Of a stretch of 64,000 bases of DNA, positions 33,787 to 42,695 are shown piece after piece. The stretch is from contig NZ_CP007201.1 in assembly GCF_000568815.1 (NCBI RefSeq), forward strand, positions 1,240,001-1,304,000. The letters run 5' to 3'. Both the position numbers and the translations under genes were made by a program. The notes under the pieces were generated by a model. The model ran no database searches. It had not been told where the DNA came from and saw only the letters and a list, made by a program, of their open reading frames with translations. Source of the DNA: Sulfurospirillum multivorans DSM 12446 (GTDB lineage: Bacteria; Campylobacterota; Campylobacteria; Campylobacterales; Sulfurospirillaceae). Numbering within the stretch: the stretch's first letter is position 1; the number at the start of each line of letters is the position of its first letter.

Positions 33787-36700
33787 TTATTTAATGTATC
33801 AATCAGCGCTTCAAATTTTTCTTTATCCTCTTTTTTTTCGTATTTAAACCAACTTTTAATTTCATCGATTGTAAAGTAATTTTTCTTAAGGCCAAATTCT
33901 AATAAACCGCTTAAGGTATTAAAAATTTCATTTATTATCTTAAAAGTACGAATTTTAGAATTTAAAAATATTGTTAAACTTCCACAATGAATATAAGAGG
34001 AATACCGCGTTGTATTTTCCTCATATCGACTCATATTTAGTAAGCAATTTGCTAAAGTATTAGGTATGAAAATACCATATCCAATTTGTGCAAAGCCAAT
34101 TTGAAATCGTTCACCAAGAATACTTATATTATCAAATTTTGCATTTATAAGGTTACTAGAAGTTAATGTGATATTTTCAAATTCACAATGATTAAATTTG
34201 ACATTTTCTACAAAAGCATTGGATATATCTAGCTTTTGTAAGTGGGAATGCGAAAAATTGATATTAGAAAAATTCAAAAATTGTAAATCAATTTGATTCG
34301 TATTTTTCATTTGCATACCATTAAAATATTCATGTGCCCAAAATGGAGCAGACCATTTTTTAGAATAGTTCCAATTTCTTATCATCTCAAAAAGATTTTC
34401 AGGGCTAGACAGCCTTGAATTAAAAAATTGCTTTTTGACTATATCTGTTTCTAAAATATTTCCAAGCACAAGGGAAAGCCATTTATCGATGTCTGTTGGT
34501 ATATCACTTAATGATTTATTGTGAAAAACGGTTAGTTCATTATTGAAAAGAGCATTTGCAGGTAAAGATTTAGCACTGAGAATCGTTGTTTTTGCATCAA
34601 GAATTTCTTTTGCTAAAACGATAATTTTTTCAAGTGCATCTTCATCGATAGCCCAGTTTTCAAGAATCTGTTTGGGGTAGATTCTTGAAGATTTTATGTC
34701 ATTGTTTGCAATGGGCTCAAACCATTTATAATAGAGTTTATCGCTAAACAAAACGTTATGTTTTTCATGTGCCAAAGATGCCATTAGCGGAAAAAGTAGT
34801 TTTCTTTTTTCAATAACCATCGGTGTGATTTCTGTTGAAACCGTCTCTTTAAGTAAGCGAATTAACTCTTTAAAAAAAGAAACAGTTTGATCCGTTGGCT
34901 CTCCGAGCATCAGTTTACTACGTGCTTCGTCAATATCGGGTGTTTTATCTAGCGCGTATTTGATAAAAACTTTGAGGTAGTATTCTGCTAAAAGGATTTC
35001 CGCGAAAGATTGATGTTGAAAGTGAAGGCAATCTTTTTGTTCACCAAAATAAGAGTGCGATAAAAATTGTATCTCCGTTACTCCTTCCTTTTTATAACGC
35101 TCAAGAATCTCTCTATCGGATTCGTTTGAAGTTTTTCCATCTAAAACCCTGCAAATATCGCTTTTTCTAAGGACACCTTGTTGGCTTTGCTCTTTTTGGT
35201 ACATCCATAGTGAAGCAATGGCATGCAGTATATTTCTATAGATGATTTCATCTTCTAAGTTAGTTTCATAATGCTTGTCATTGATATGTTTTGCTTCTTT
35301 CGTAAGTAGGTTTAAAAAAGAGAGATAGATACCAATTTTTCCGATATGAGAAAAATCAACATTGTTAATGATAAGCTGGAAAATCATATAGGAAAATATA
35401 GGTCTTTTCAACTCTTCTACAGATAGTGTTTTATCTTTAAATAGTTTTTGATGAATATCTATCGTATTTTTTTTCTGTTGAATACTTTTAATAAGTTCTT
35501 CTGCAAAACCTGTTGTTGTGAGTTCTTGAAATTTGGGATAATTTTTTAATGATGTTAGTAGCCAATGGTTAAATTGTTCTGCTTTGAATCCATAAATCGA
35601 GATATACTGTGGAATTTCAGTACCTTCTTTGTTCTTAATTTGGTATGGCTTATGTGCCCTGAGATGATACTCCAAACCATCAGAAAATGGACGTGATGTA
35701 ATAATAATACGATTATATCGACATTTTTCTTTGTCAAGATTTTGGATACATTTGATAGATTCAATTACTTTCTCAATAGCAGGTTTTGTTAACTCTCCAC
35801 TTTCATCTAATGAATCGATGAGAAAAATATATTTTTTATATTTGAAAGAGTCCTCTTCAATTTTAATGCCATAATCCGTTGCTAAATAATCAGCTATGAT
35901 ACCTAGCGTAGCACTACTCGAATAGCTGCCGTAATTTCTCAGATTAAAATAAATTGGGAAATATCCTTCTCCTGTTTCAACATACTGTTTTGCAAGTTTT
36001 GAAGCGTATTGCCTTAAAAATATTGTTTTACCTTTCCCAAAATCTGCAATGGCAAAAAGAATATTTAAAAGGGTATTGTCAGTAGTGATACTTTCAAAAT
36101 AAGAATCTACGAGGCTTTCTGCTAATGTAAGTGCTTTTTCTTTTTGTAAAAATTTTTCATACTCATTACTATATCTAAAGGAATCGTCACTGGCGTTTAC
36201 TTTTTCTATAGGCTTCCACTCTGCAAATGTCTCTTCATAGCTCAGTTGTTCATCGTCTTTGAAACCAATATGACACAGTTTGTATATATCACTAAGGAGT
36301 TTTGCTTCATTTTCATTCAATATATATTTTTGTGTGTCTTTTATATGTTTTGCGTAATCATCTTCTCCAAAGGACTCTTTGATAGTGCTTGCAATGTTTT
36401 CATTGTAGTGTCTTTGAAATGCCTTTATGACATTATCTTGAAAATTTAGCTCTTTTAATAATGAGATGAATTTTTCTTTAACAATTTGGATGATAGGGTG
36501 ATATTGTGGTGTAAAAATAGTTAAGATATGCTCTGTTGAAAAACTTTTTTTTGTTAATTTAAATGTATCGTCAAAGAGAGCAACAATGGACTTGGCATCT
36601 ATCATTTGTTGGGTGTTATCAGTTATGATTTCAAGTGATTTTTGAATCTGGCAAAAAGAGGCTTTAAGATACATATCTGAGCCATAATTGGCTAGTTTGT

Positions 36701-36893
36701 CTTTTGTCATGTTTTCAAAGTATTTATCGACGTAGCTTTGTGCAAAGAGTTTGATTAAAATGCCAATAGTACCTGTAGCATTATCAAGTGTATCTTGTCC
36801 AGATTTATCAAAGTTGTTTTTTAAATAACTGGCAATATTTTTGAGACTATCAGGCAAAACTTCGACTATTTTTTTAGCAACGTCTTTACGCAT
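33783..36893 (-). CDS. NACHT ATPase with pentapeptide-like C-terminus (probable defence protein)
   Basis: From ATG 36893 (AAGGACAACC upstream) the protein is 1036 residues. A helical N-terminal domain (1-260) precedes a STAND/NACHT ATPase: Walker A ADFGKGKTIFLRQ (about 284-296) and Walker B KYIFLIDSLDES (about 355-366), then RIIITSRPF (sensor 1). Helical winged and spacer segments follow. Near residues 890-950 there are pentapeptide-like repeats (LNFSNINFSHSHLQKLDIS). Bacterial NACHT proteins of this size are known anti-phage NLR-like sensors. Strong AT bias and no TTACATGTAA sites fit horizontal acquisition. The effector activity is not identifiable. Confidence 0.75.
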   Translation of the reverse strand: MRKDVAKKIVEVLPDSLKNIASYLKNNFDKSGQDTLDNATGTIGILIKLFAQSYVDKYFENMTKDKLANYGSDMYLKASFCQIQKSLEIITDNTQQMIDAKSIVALFDDTFKLTKKSFSTEHILTIFTPQYHPIIQIVKEKFISLLKELNFQDNVIKAFQRHYNENIASTIKESFGEDDYAKHIKDTQKYILNENEAKLLSDIYKLCHIGFKDDEQLSYEETFAEWKPIEKVNASDDSFRYSNEYEKFLQKEKALTLAESLVDSYFESITTDNTLLNILFAIADFGKGKTIFLRQYASKLAKQYVETGEGYFPIYFNLRNYGSYSSSATLGIIADYLATDYGIKIEEDSFKYKKYIFLIDSLDESGELTKPAIEKVIESIKCIQNLDKEKCRYNRIIITSRPFSDGLEYHLRAHKPYQIKNKEGTEIPQYISIYGFKAEQFNHWLLTSLKNYPKFQELTTTGFAEELIKSIQQKKNTIDIHQKLFKDKTLSVEELKRPIFSYMIFQLIINNVDFSHIGKIGIYLSFLNLLTKEAKHINDKHYETNLEDEIIYRNILHAIASLWMYQKEQSQQGVLRKSDICRVLDGKTSNESDREILERYKKEGVTEIQFLSHSYFGEQKDCLHFQHQSFAEILLAEYYLKVFIKYALDKTPDIDEARSKLMLGEPTDQTVSFFKELIRLLKETVSTEITPMVIEKRKLLFPLMASLAHEKHNVLFSDKLYYKWFEPIANNDIKSSRIYPKQILENWAIDEDALEKIIVLAKEILDAKTTILSAKSLPANALFNNELTVFHNKSLSDIPTDIDKWLSLVLGNILETDIVKKQFFNSRLSSPENLFEMIRNWNYSKKWSAPFWAHEYFNGMQMKNTNQIDLQFLNFSNINFSHSHLQKLDISNAFVENVKFNHCEFENITLTSSNLINAKFDNISILGERFQIGFAQIGYGIFIPNTLANCLLNMSRYEENTTRYSSYIHCGSLTIFLNSKIRTFKIINEIFNTLSGLLEFGLKKNYFTIDEIKSWFKYEKKEDKEKFEALIDTLNK

Positions 36894-37096
36894 GGTTGTC
36901 CTTAAAAAGAATATATGTAAAACTCTTTGATATTGTACTTCATTTCGATACGTATTAAAGTGTTGTAAACGCGTAAATATCTCATTCATTGTCTTTTCTG
37001 AATTTAAAAAATTATAACATACTTCTTGTATCAAAATGCCTTCATAGCGCACTGTGATTTGTGCTATAATTTTCTAATACGAATCAAAGGAGAGCT

Positions 37097-37372
37097 ATGA
37101 AATTTGAGTGGGACAATCAAAAAGCATTGTCAAACATCAAAAAACATGGAATTTCTTTTGAAGAGGCGAGTACGGCATTTGGGGATTTTTTATCTATTGT
37201 TATTGAAGACCCAATGCATTCAAAAAACGAGAATAGATTTATCTTAATAGGACGATCTATTGAAGCCAATACGTTAGTTGTTGTGCATATTGAAAAAAGC
37301 GATGTGATTCGTATTATTTCTGCACGAAAAGCAACTAAAAATGAGCAAAAAGCTTATGAGGAGCAAAAATGA
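37097..37372 (+). CDS. brnT: BrnT-family toxin
   Basis: The 91-residue protein has the BrnT RelE-fold pattern: MKFEWDNQKALSNIKKHGISF at the start, then AFGDFLSIVIEDP, NRFILIGRS and VIRIISARKATKNEQKAYEE. BrnT is a ribonuclease toxin that inhibits translation. The antitoxin gene follows with a 4-bp overlap (ATGA). In this family the toxin gene comes first, as here. It is divergent from the NACHT gene across a 200-bp gap. Confidence 0.85.
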   Translation: MKFEWDNQKALSNIKKHGISFEEASTAFGDFLSIVIEDPMHSKNENRFILIGRSIEANTLVVVHIEKSDVIRIISARKATKNEQKAYEEQK

Positions 37373-37578
37373 AATCAAAAACTGAGATGTTGCCTGAATA
37401 TGATTTTAGCAAGGGAGTACGTGGAAAATACGCAGAAGCGTATCATAAAAGTGTCAATGTCATTAAGCTTGATGATGATGTCTCTAGTGTATTTCCCGAT
37501 GCAAAAGCTGTAAATGAGGCATTGCGTACGATGATAAAGCTTGTTACTCAAAATAAACCAAACCTAGGAATGAATTAA
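37369..37578 (+). CDS. brnA: BrnA-family antitoxin
   Basis: The 69-residue protein starts MKSKTEMLPEYDFSKGVRGKYAEAY, the typical BrnA beginning that wraps the toxin. It ends in a short helical segment (DAKAVNEALRTMIKLV) corresponding to the ribbon-helix-helix DNA-binding part. It is expected to neutralise BrnT and repress the brnTA promoter. The terminator hairpin at 37561 overlaps the last codons. Confidence 0.8.
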   Translation: MKSKTEMLPEYDFSKGVRGKYAEAYHKSVNVIKLDDDVSSVFPDAKAVNEALRTMIKLVTQNKPNLGMN

Positions 37579-37606
37579 ATCGGTTTAATCGTTCCTAGGT
37601 TTTTTC
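37561..37606 (+). terminator. Terminator of brnTA
   Basis: AACCTAGGAA (37561-37570) pairs with TTCCTAGGTT (37592-37601), with an inner ATTAAA/TTTAAT stem, followed by a T-run. The 5' arm is within the brnA coding region. Confidence 0.75.
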
Positions 37607-37812
37607 CTCTATCTTATATGTTCTTCTTCTCCCATGTAACAGAAAGTAAACCCCTCATTCTCTCCTTCTCATAATCTTCTAAATCTCATACATTCGTCAT
37701 TCGTCCAAGCTAGAATAGTTCTATATTTGTATTAAGTATAATAATTTATACTTGATTAAGTTTTATCTTTACATGTAAAGAAAATTAGCTCATATAAAAA
37801 GGAGACGCACTT

Positions 37813-38376
37813 ATGTTTGAAAATTTTAAAGCGAGGGCTGAAACATCGGGCAATACCGAAGTGAAGCGTTTTGCGACCACAGCTTTGGCGCTTGGTTTTA
37901 TTGAAGAGTTCCTCGAAAAAGAAGAGGTTAAAGATGCGTCAGGCTCTTATGCTGTTTGGGCAAAAAGTCCCATCTTAGAGCAATTTGACAATGAAGCGAT
38001 GGCGCAGAAATTTCCAGGTCTTAGCTTTAATGTCACTCGTGAATTGGCAAAAGGTGCCAAAGTAGGAATTACTCAATTAAAATGGGGTTTGGCAGAGACG
38101 GGCAGTATGGCGCAAGATTCTACCGATGTGGAACAACGCCTTGCTTCAGCACTTGCGTGGATTCATGTGGCGATCCTTCCGACTAGTAAAATTATTGCGG
38201 ATATTCCTGCATTGATGACCAAAATGCACCCAAAAGATGACAAATACATCACGCTTATCACAGGGGCGAGTAAAACAGCAGATATTGAACGCGTGCTTGC
38301 CATTGGTGTGCATGGCCCTGAGCGCTTGGTGATTGTGTGTGTCGATGATTTAGAGTTAGAAGGAGTACAACAATGA
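37813..38376 (+). CDS. lutC: Lactate utilisation protein C (LUD domain)
   Basis: The 187-residue LUD-domain protein has AKVGITQLKWGLAETGSMAQDS and the later VHGPERLVIVCVDD, standard for LutC/LldG. With LutA and LutB it forms the iron-sulfur L-lactate dehydrogenase that feeds electrons to the quinone pool. It overlaps the next gene by 4 bp (ATGA). A TTTACATGTAAA site lies 35 bp upstream of the start, before AAAGGAGACGCAC. No lactate permease gene is adjacent. Confidence 0.85.
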   Translation: MFENFKARAETSGNTEVKRFATTALALGFIEEFLEKEEVKDASGSYAVWAKSPILEQFDNEAMAQKFPGLSFNVTRELAKGAKVGITQLKWGLAETGSMAQDSTDVEQRLASALAWIHVAILPTSKIIADIPALMTKMHPKDDKYITLITGASKTADIERVLAIGVHGPERLVIVCVDDLELEGVQQ

Positions 38377-40499
38377 AAGCAGATATGTCAGCATCCATCC
38401 ACAAAGCCCTTGAAAATCAAAATCTTGCAGGTATTTTAGATAGATGGAATTACCCCGCAACGAGAGCGAAAGCATTTGAAGGTGTCGATTTTGAAGCACT
38501 GCGTTCTAAAATCGCAGGCATTAAAGGTGACGCGGCAGGTCGTCTTGATGAACTTGCCAATACTTTTAAGAAAAATGCAGAAGCCAATGGCATTAAAGTG
38601 TTTCGTGCTAGCAGTGCTGAAGCAGCAAGGCAATACATTGCCAATCTGTGCAAAGAAAAAGGTGTCAAAAAAATCGTAAAATCAAAGTCTATGGCAACTG
38701 AAGAGATCCATCTTAACCATTTTCTTGATGAATTTGGTATTCAATCGGATGAAACTGATTTGGGTGAGTGGATCTGCCAACTCGCACACCAAACGCCTTC
38801 GCACATGGTTATGCCAGCACTTCACTTAACGAAAGAAGAGATTTCAGACCTTTTTGCTGAAGAGACCAAACAACCGCTTGATAATGACATCCAAAAACTG
38901 GTTAAAGTGGCAAGAGCGGCGATAAGAGAGAAATTTTTTGAAGCCGATATGGGCATTTCAGGTGCGAACATCGCCATCGCAGAGACTGGCTCCATCGTCA
39001 TCTGTACCAATGAAGGTAATGCCCGTTTGGTGACGACACTTCCAAAAGTACATGTTGCCTTAGTGGGTCTTGAAAAACTCGTTCCTAACTACACTGACGC
39101 GGCACCTATCTTAGCCGCCCTTCCTAGAAATGCAACCAGTCAACTTTTAACCAGTTATGTATCCTTTATCTCTGCACCTACTCAAAACGATGATGGCTCG
39201 ATGAAAGAGGTGCATATCGTTTTAATGGACAACAACCGTATAAAGATGGCAGAAGATCCAAAATTTAAAGAAGCGCTTCAGTGCATTCGCTGTGCCGCCT
39301 GTTTGAATGTGTGTCCTGTGTATCGTCTGGTAACGGGACATGTTTTTGGTGACATCTATACTGGTGGTATCGGTACGATTTTAACGGCATGGTTTAATGA
39401 ACTCAAATCCGCTGAAGACATTCAAGCCTTGTGCATCGGATGTGATAAATGTAAAGAGATATGCCCTGGTAAAATTGATATTCCAGGCCTCATCTTAGAG
39501 ATTCGTCGTCGTGCCGCTACAAAAGAGGGTTTGCCATTTATCTATAAAAGTGCGCTTCAAGTTATTAACAACCGCAAAGTTTTCCACACGATGCTTCGCA
39601 CGGCTTCTGTGTTGCAAAAGCCTTTCGTGAAAGAAGGATTTATCAGGCATTTACCTATGTTCCTCTCAGGTTTGTCTGAGTATCGAAGTTTACCTTCTGT
39701 GGCAGCTGTGCCATTTCGTGATATTTTTAAAACCATCAAGCAACCAAAATGTACTGAAAAGGCGGCATTTTATGCTGGCTGTGCGCTTGATTTTGTTTAC
39801 CCCGATGCAGGCGTGGCGATTGTTAAGATTTTAAACAAAGCGGGCATTGAAGTGCTTTTTCCTGAGGAGCAGTCATGTTGTGGTATTCCTCATTGGGGAA
39901 GTGGTTCGTTTGACATGGCAGCAGACGCCGCGGAACGCAATATCTTACCTCTTTTAGAGGGCAATCCTGAGTATGTTGTGGTCAGTTGTGCGAGTTGTAC
40001 GACCGCTTTGAAAAAAGAGTGGGCGAAGATACTCAAAGAACAAAATAGAGAAGCATTAATCCCTGCTGCGAATAAAGTCGCGGCTAAAACCTATATGTTC
40101 ACCGAGTTGGTCGATAAACTTATTAAAGAAAAACGTCTGACACCTAAAGAGGGCATAGAGCTTCATACTTTGACTTACCATGATTCGTGTCATGCTAAAC
40201 GCCATGTGGGCATTTCTAAAGAGCCAAGAGATGCGCTTAGTGCCGCTGGATATGAAATCAAAGAGATGAATGAGTGCGATACTTGTTGTGGCATGGGTGG
40301 TTCTTATACCATTAAACAACCTGAGATTTCGATGCAAATGCTTAAGCGAAAGCTTGAAAACATTGAAGCAACGGGTGCAGAATTTGTCTCCGCTGAGTGT
40401 CCAGGCTGTTTGATTCAATTACGAGGCGGTTTGGATAAGTCAGGCTCAAAAGTCAAGGCGATTCATCCTGCAGAATTGATGGTCGATAAGTTCAAATAA
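38373..40499 (+). CDS. LutB-LutA fusion, iron-sulfur lactate dehydrogenase subunit
   Basis: The 708-residue protein joins two normally separate subunits. Residues about 1-290 are the LutB LUD domain (DMGISGANIAIAETGSIVIC). Next come two [4Fe-4S] motifs (CIRCAACLNVCP, CIGCDKCKEICPG). The last part carries two LutA-type CCG domains with CCGIPHWGSG and CCGMGGSYT, which bind unusual iron-sulfur clusters. It probably oxidises lactate together with LutC and donates electrons to menaquinone. All Cys motifs look intact, so the fusion should be functional. Confidence 0.85.
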   Translation: MKADMSASIHKALENQNLAGILDRWNYPATRAKAFEGVDFEALRSKIAGIKGDAAGRLDELANTFKKNAEANGIKVFRASSAEAARQYIANLCKEKGVKKIVKSKSMATEEIHLNHFLDEFGIQSDETDLGEWICQLAHQTPSHMVMPALHLTKEEISDLFAEETKQPLDNDIQKLVKVARAAIREKFFEADMGISGANIAIAETGSIVICTNEGNARLVTTLPKVHVALVGLEKLVPNYTDAAPILAALPRNATSQLLTSYVSFISAPTQNDDGSMKEVHIVLMDNNRIKMAEDPKFKEALQCIRCAACLNVCPVYRLVTGHVFGDIYTGGIGTILTAWFNELKSAEDIQALCIGCDKCKEICPGKIDIPGLILEIRRRAATKEGLPFIYKSALQVINNRKVFHTMLRTASVLQKPFVKEGFIRHLPMFLSGLSEYRSLPSVAAVPFRDIFKTIKQPKCTEKAAFYAGCALDFVYPDAGVAIVKILNKAGIEVLFPEEQSCCGIPHWGSGSFDMAADAAERNILPLLEGNPEYVVVSCASCTTALKKEWAKILKEQNREALIPAANKVAAKTYMFTELVDKLIKEKRLTPKEGIELHTLTYHDSCHAKRHVGISKEPRDALSAAGYEIKEMNECDTCCGMGGSYTIKQPEISMQMLKRKLENIEATGAEFVSAECPGCLIQLRGGLDKSGSKVKAIHPAELMVDKFK

Positions 40500-40505
40500 A
40501 ATCTC

Positions 40506-40538
40506 ACACAAGGAAGAGCTAAAGGCTCTTCCTTGTGT
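40506..40538. terminator. Bidirectional terminator between lutBA fusion and aminotransferase
   Basis: A 14-bp perfect stem (ACACAAGGAAGAGC / GCTCTTCCTTGTGT) with loop TAAAG. The stop codon of the convergent aminotransferase gene lies inside it. Confidence 0.8.
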
Positions 40539-41643
40539 ATAAATAATTCCTAAGTCTCTCAACTCCCTCACGCATATGCTCTATACTCCTCGTATATGCA
40601 AATCTCAAATAGTGTTCTGTTCCATTGCTTCCAAAGTCAATGCCTGGAGTGGTGGCTACATGTAAAGTGTCTAAAAGCTCTTTGGCAAAGGCAAAACTGT
40701 CGTTGCTGTATTTTGAGATATTTGCCCAAAGGTAAAATGCGCCATCTGGTTTGGCATCTATGTCAAAAAGTGTGGAGAGTTCAGCATACAAAAAGTCTCG
40801 TCTGGCTTTGAACTCTTGTTTGATGGTGGCTAGATACGCATCATCAAAAGCTTCTAATGCGCCATATTGGCTGAGTGTCGGGGCAGAGATGAAGAGGTTT
40901 TGGGCGACGATTTCGGCGTGGCGGATTTGCTCCTTGGGAACGATGACCCAACCTAGTCGTTGACCTGGCATACAGTAGTATTTTGAAAAGCCATTGATGA
41001 CGAAGACATTTTTGCCATATTGTAAAGCGGTGTCGGCTTTGTCTTCGTAGGTGAGTCCGTGGTAGAGTTCATCAGAGATAAAAGCGATTTTTTCTTTTTC
41101 ACAATACTCGATTAAGGCTTTAAAATTCTCACTTTTATAGATATTGCCCGTGGGATTGGCAGGCGATGAAATCTGCAAAGCGTCTAGTTTATGAGGCTCC
41201 AAATGCTTTACATGTAACTCAAAATCATCCTCTTTTCCAATAGGCATAAACAAAGGCTCGATGTCCATAAGGTAAGCAAAGTTTTTATAACATGGATAGG
41301 AAGGGTCGCTTAGTCCCAAGGTTGAACCGTGTTTGAGTGTGAGAGCATAGGCTATCATAAATGCGCCACTGGTTCCAGGCGTGAGGAAAATCTGGTCGAT
41401 GTCTATAGATACGCCATAAGTCGTTTGATAATGCTGGGCGATTTTTTCTCGCAGTTCCACCAACCCATGACTTTGGGTGTAGGAAAATTTGTTGTTATCA
41501 ATGCTTACATGTAAGGCTTGTTTAACTTTAGGCGAGGGCGGAAGGTCAGGTTGACCTATCTCAAAATGGATACAATCTTCAAATTTCTCAGCCTCTTTTA
41601 CGATGTCCATGACGATAAAAGAGCTCATTTTTTCACAACGCAT
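40519..41643 (-). CDS. Class I/II aminotransferase (PLP-dependent)
   Basis: The 374-residue cytoplasmic enzyme is a fold-type I aminotransferase. SSPANPTGNIY holds the conserved Asn, FISDELYHGLTYE the Asp that contacts the PLP ring, and INGFSKYYCMPGQRLGW the PLP Lys. The substrate is probably an aspartate-, alanine- or aromatic-type amino acid; it cannot be fixed from sequence. The start MRCEKMSSFIVMDIV follows AGGACTTGA. Two TTACATGTAA sites (41208, 41505) fall in its coding sequence, both read as L-H-V. Confidence 0.8.
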   Translation of the reverse strand: MRCEKMSSFIVMDIVKEAEKFEDCIHFEIGQPDLPPSPKVKQALHVSIDNNKFSYTQSHGLVELREKIAQHYQTTYGVSIDIDQIFLTPGTSGAFMIAYALTLKHGSTLGLSDPSYPCYKNFAYLMDIEPLFMPIGKEDDFELHVKHLEPHKLDALQISSPANPTGNIYKSENFKALIEYCEKEKIAFISDELYHGLTYEDKADTALQYGKNVFVINGFSKYYCMPGQRLGWVIVPKEQIRHAEIVAQNLFISAPTLSQYGALEAFDDAYLATIKQEFKARRDFLYAELSTLFDIDAKPDGAFYLWANISKYSNDSFAFAKELLDTLHVATTPGIDFGSNGTEHYLRFAYTRSIEHMREGVERLRNYLYTRKSL

Positions 41644-41741
41644 TCAAGTCCTATTTTTTGGAAAAATTATATCGAAGTTATCTTAGAACTTTGGTTCAAA
41701 AAAGTGATACAATTTTAAAGAGACCTTTGAGAGGAAATCCG

Positions 41742-42695
41742 ATGAAATTCAAAACCTTTGTTGTTCTTATCGTGTTGGGGTTAGCCTTTTCTGGCTTTAC
41801 TTTTTTTGATAAACAAGAAAAACCTATATTTAGTGGGCAAATTGAGACAAAAGATAGTTATCTTGGCTCAAAAACTGGAGGAAGAGTAGAAAAGATTTTA
41901 AAACAAGAGGGTGATGTTGTAAAGCTTGGAGAAGAAATTATCGCTTTTGATAGCAAAGAGCAGCATTTAAAAGTTGAACTTTACAAGGCAAAATTAGAAC
42001 AAGCAAAAGTCAATGTTTTAAAGATGAAAACAGGCTATCAAAAAGAAGATATTGCCATAGCCAAAGCAGATGTCAATACCAAAAATGCTGCTTTGGAAAA
42101 TGCCCGCAAAAATTATGAAAGATATGAAAAACTCCTTAAAGACAAAGCCACTACGCCTCAAGAATATGAAGAGCGAAAAAATATTTTTCTACAAGCCAAA
42201 GCACAATTTGAAGCAAGTCAAAAGAAATTTGAGTTGTACACCAATGGTTATAGGGTGGAAGATATCAGTATGGCTAATGAAGTTTTGAATGAGGCGCAAG
42301 CCAATTATGCGTTGGCTCTTTTGGAATTGGATGAAGCAAAAATAGTGGCTACAAGTACGGGTAAAATTGAAAAAATTTCTGTACGGATGGGAGATTTGGT
42401 TTCCAAAAATCAACCCATTATCCAAGTGAGTGAAGAGAGTCAGAAATATGCAAAATTTTACATACCTGAAACTAAGTTGCACATGGTGTCGGTTGGGCAA
42501 AAGGTTGAGATAAAGATAGATGGGAGTGATAAAAAATATGGTGGAGAAGTCTATTTTATCGCCCAAAATGCTGAATTTACACCTAAAAATATCTCTACAA
42601 AAGATGAACGACAAAATTTACTTTTTGCGATTAAAGCAAAGGTCAATGATGAAGTTTTAAAAAGTGGTCTTTTTGTGGAAGTTACTCTGCCATGA
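41742..42695 (+). CDS. HlyD-family membrane fusion protein
   Basis: From ATG 41742 (GAGAGGAAATCCG upstream) the 317-residue protein has one N-terminal transmembrane helix. A lipoyl/barrel-sandwich domain (SKTGGRVEKILKQEGDVVKLGEEI) is split by a long coiled-coil hairpin (about 80-190), and a beta-barrel domain follows. It bridges the ABC exporter encoded next to the outer membrane, like YbhG of YbhGFSR. It is first of a three-gene operon with 4-bp overlaps. Confidence 0.8.
   Translation: MKFKTFVVLIVLGLAFSGFTFFDKQEKPIFSGQIETKDSYLGSKTGGRVEKILKQEGDVVKLGEEIIAFDSKEQHLKVELYKAKLEQAKVNVLKMKTGYQKEDIAIAKADVNTKNAALENARKNYERYEKLLKDKATTPQEYEERKNIFLQAKAQFEASQKKFELYTNGYRVEDISMANEVLNEAQANYALALLELDEAKIVATSTGKIEKISVRMGDLVSKNQPIIQVSEESQKYAKFYIPETKLHMVSVGQKVEIKIDGSDKKYGGEVYFIAQNAEFTPKNISTKDERQNLLFAIKAKVNDEVLKSGLFVEVTLP

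Noticed and set aside
36894-37052. N-terminal extension of the NACHT protein
   Set aside because: ATG 36893 has AAGGACAACC at proper spacing and the conserved-looking N-terminus begins there; the upstream frame has no ribosome-binding site.
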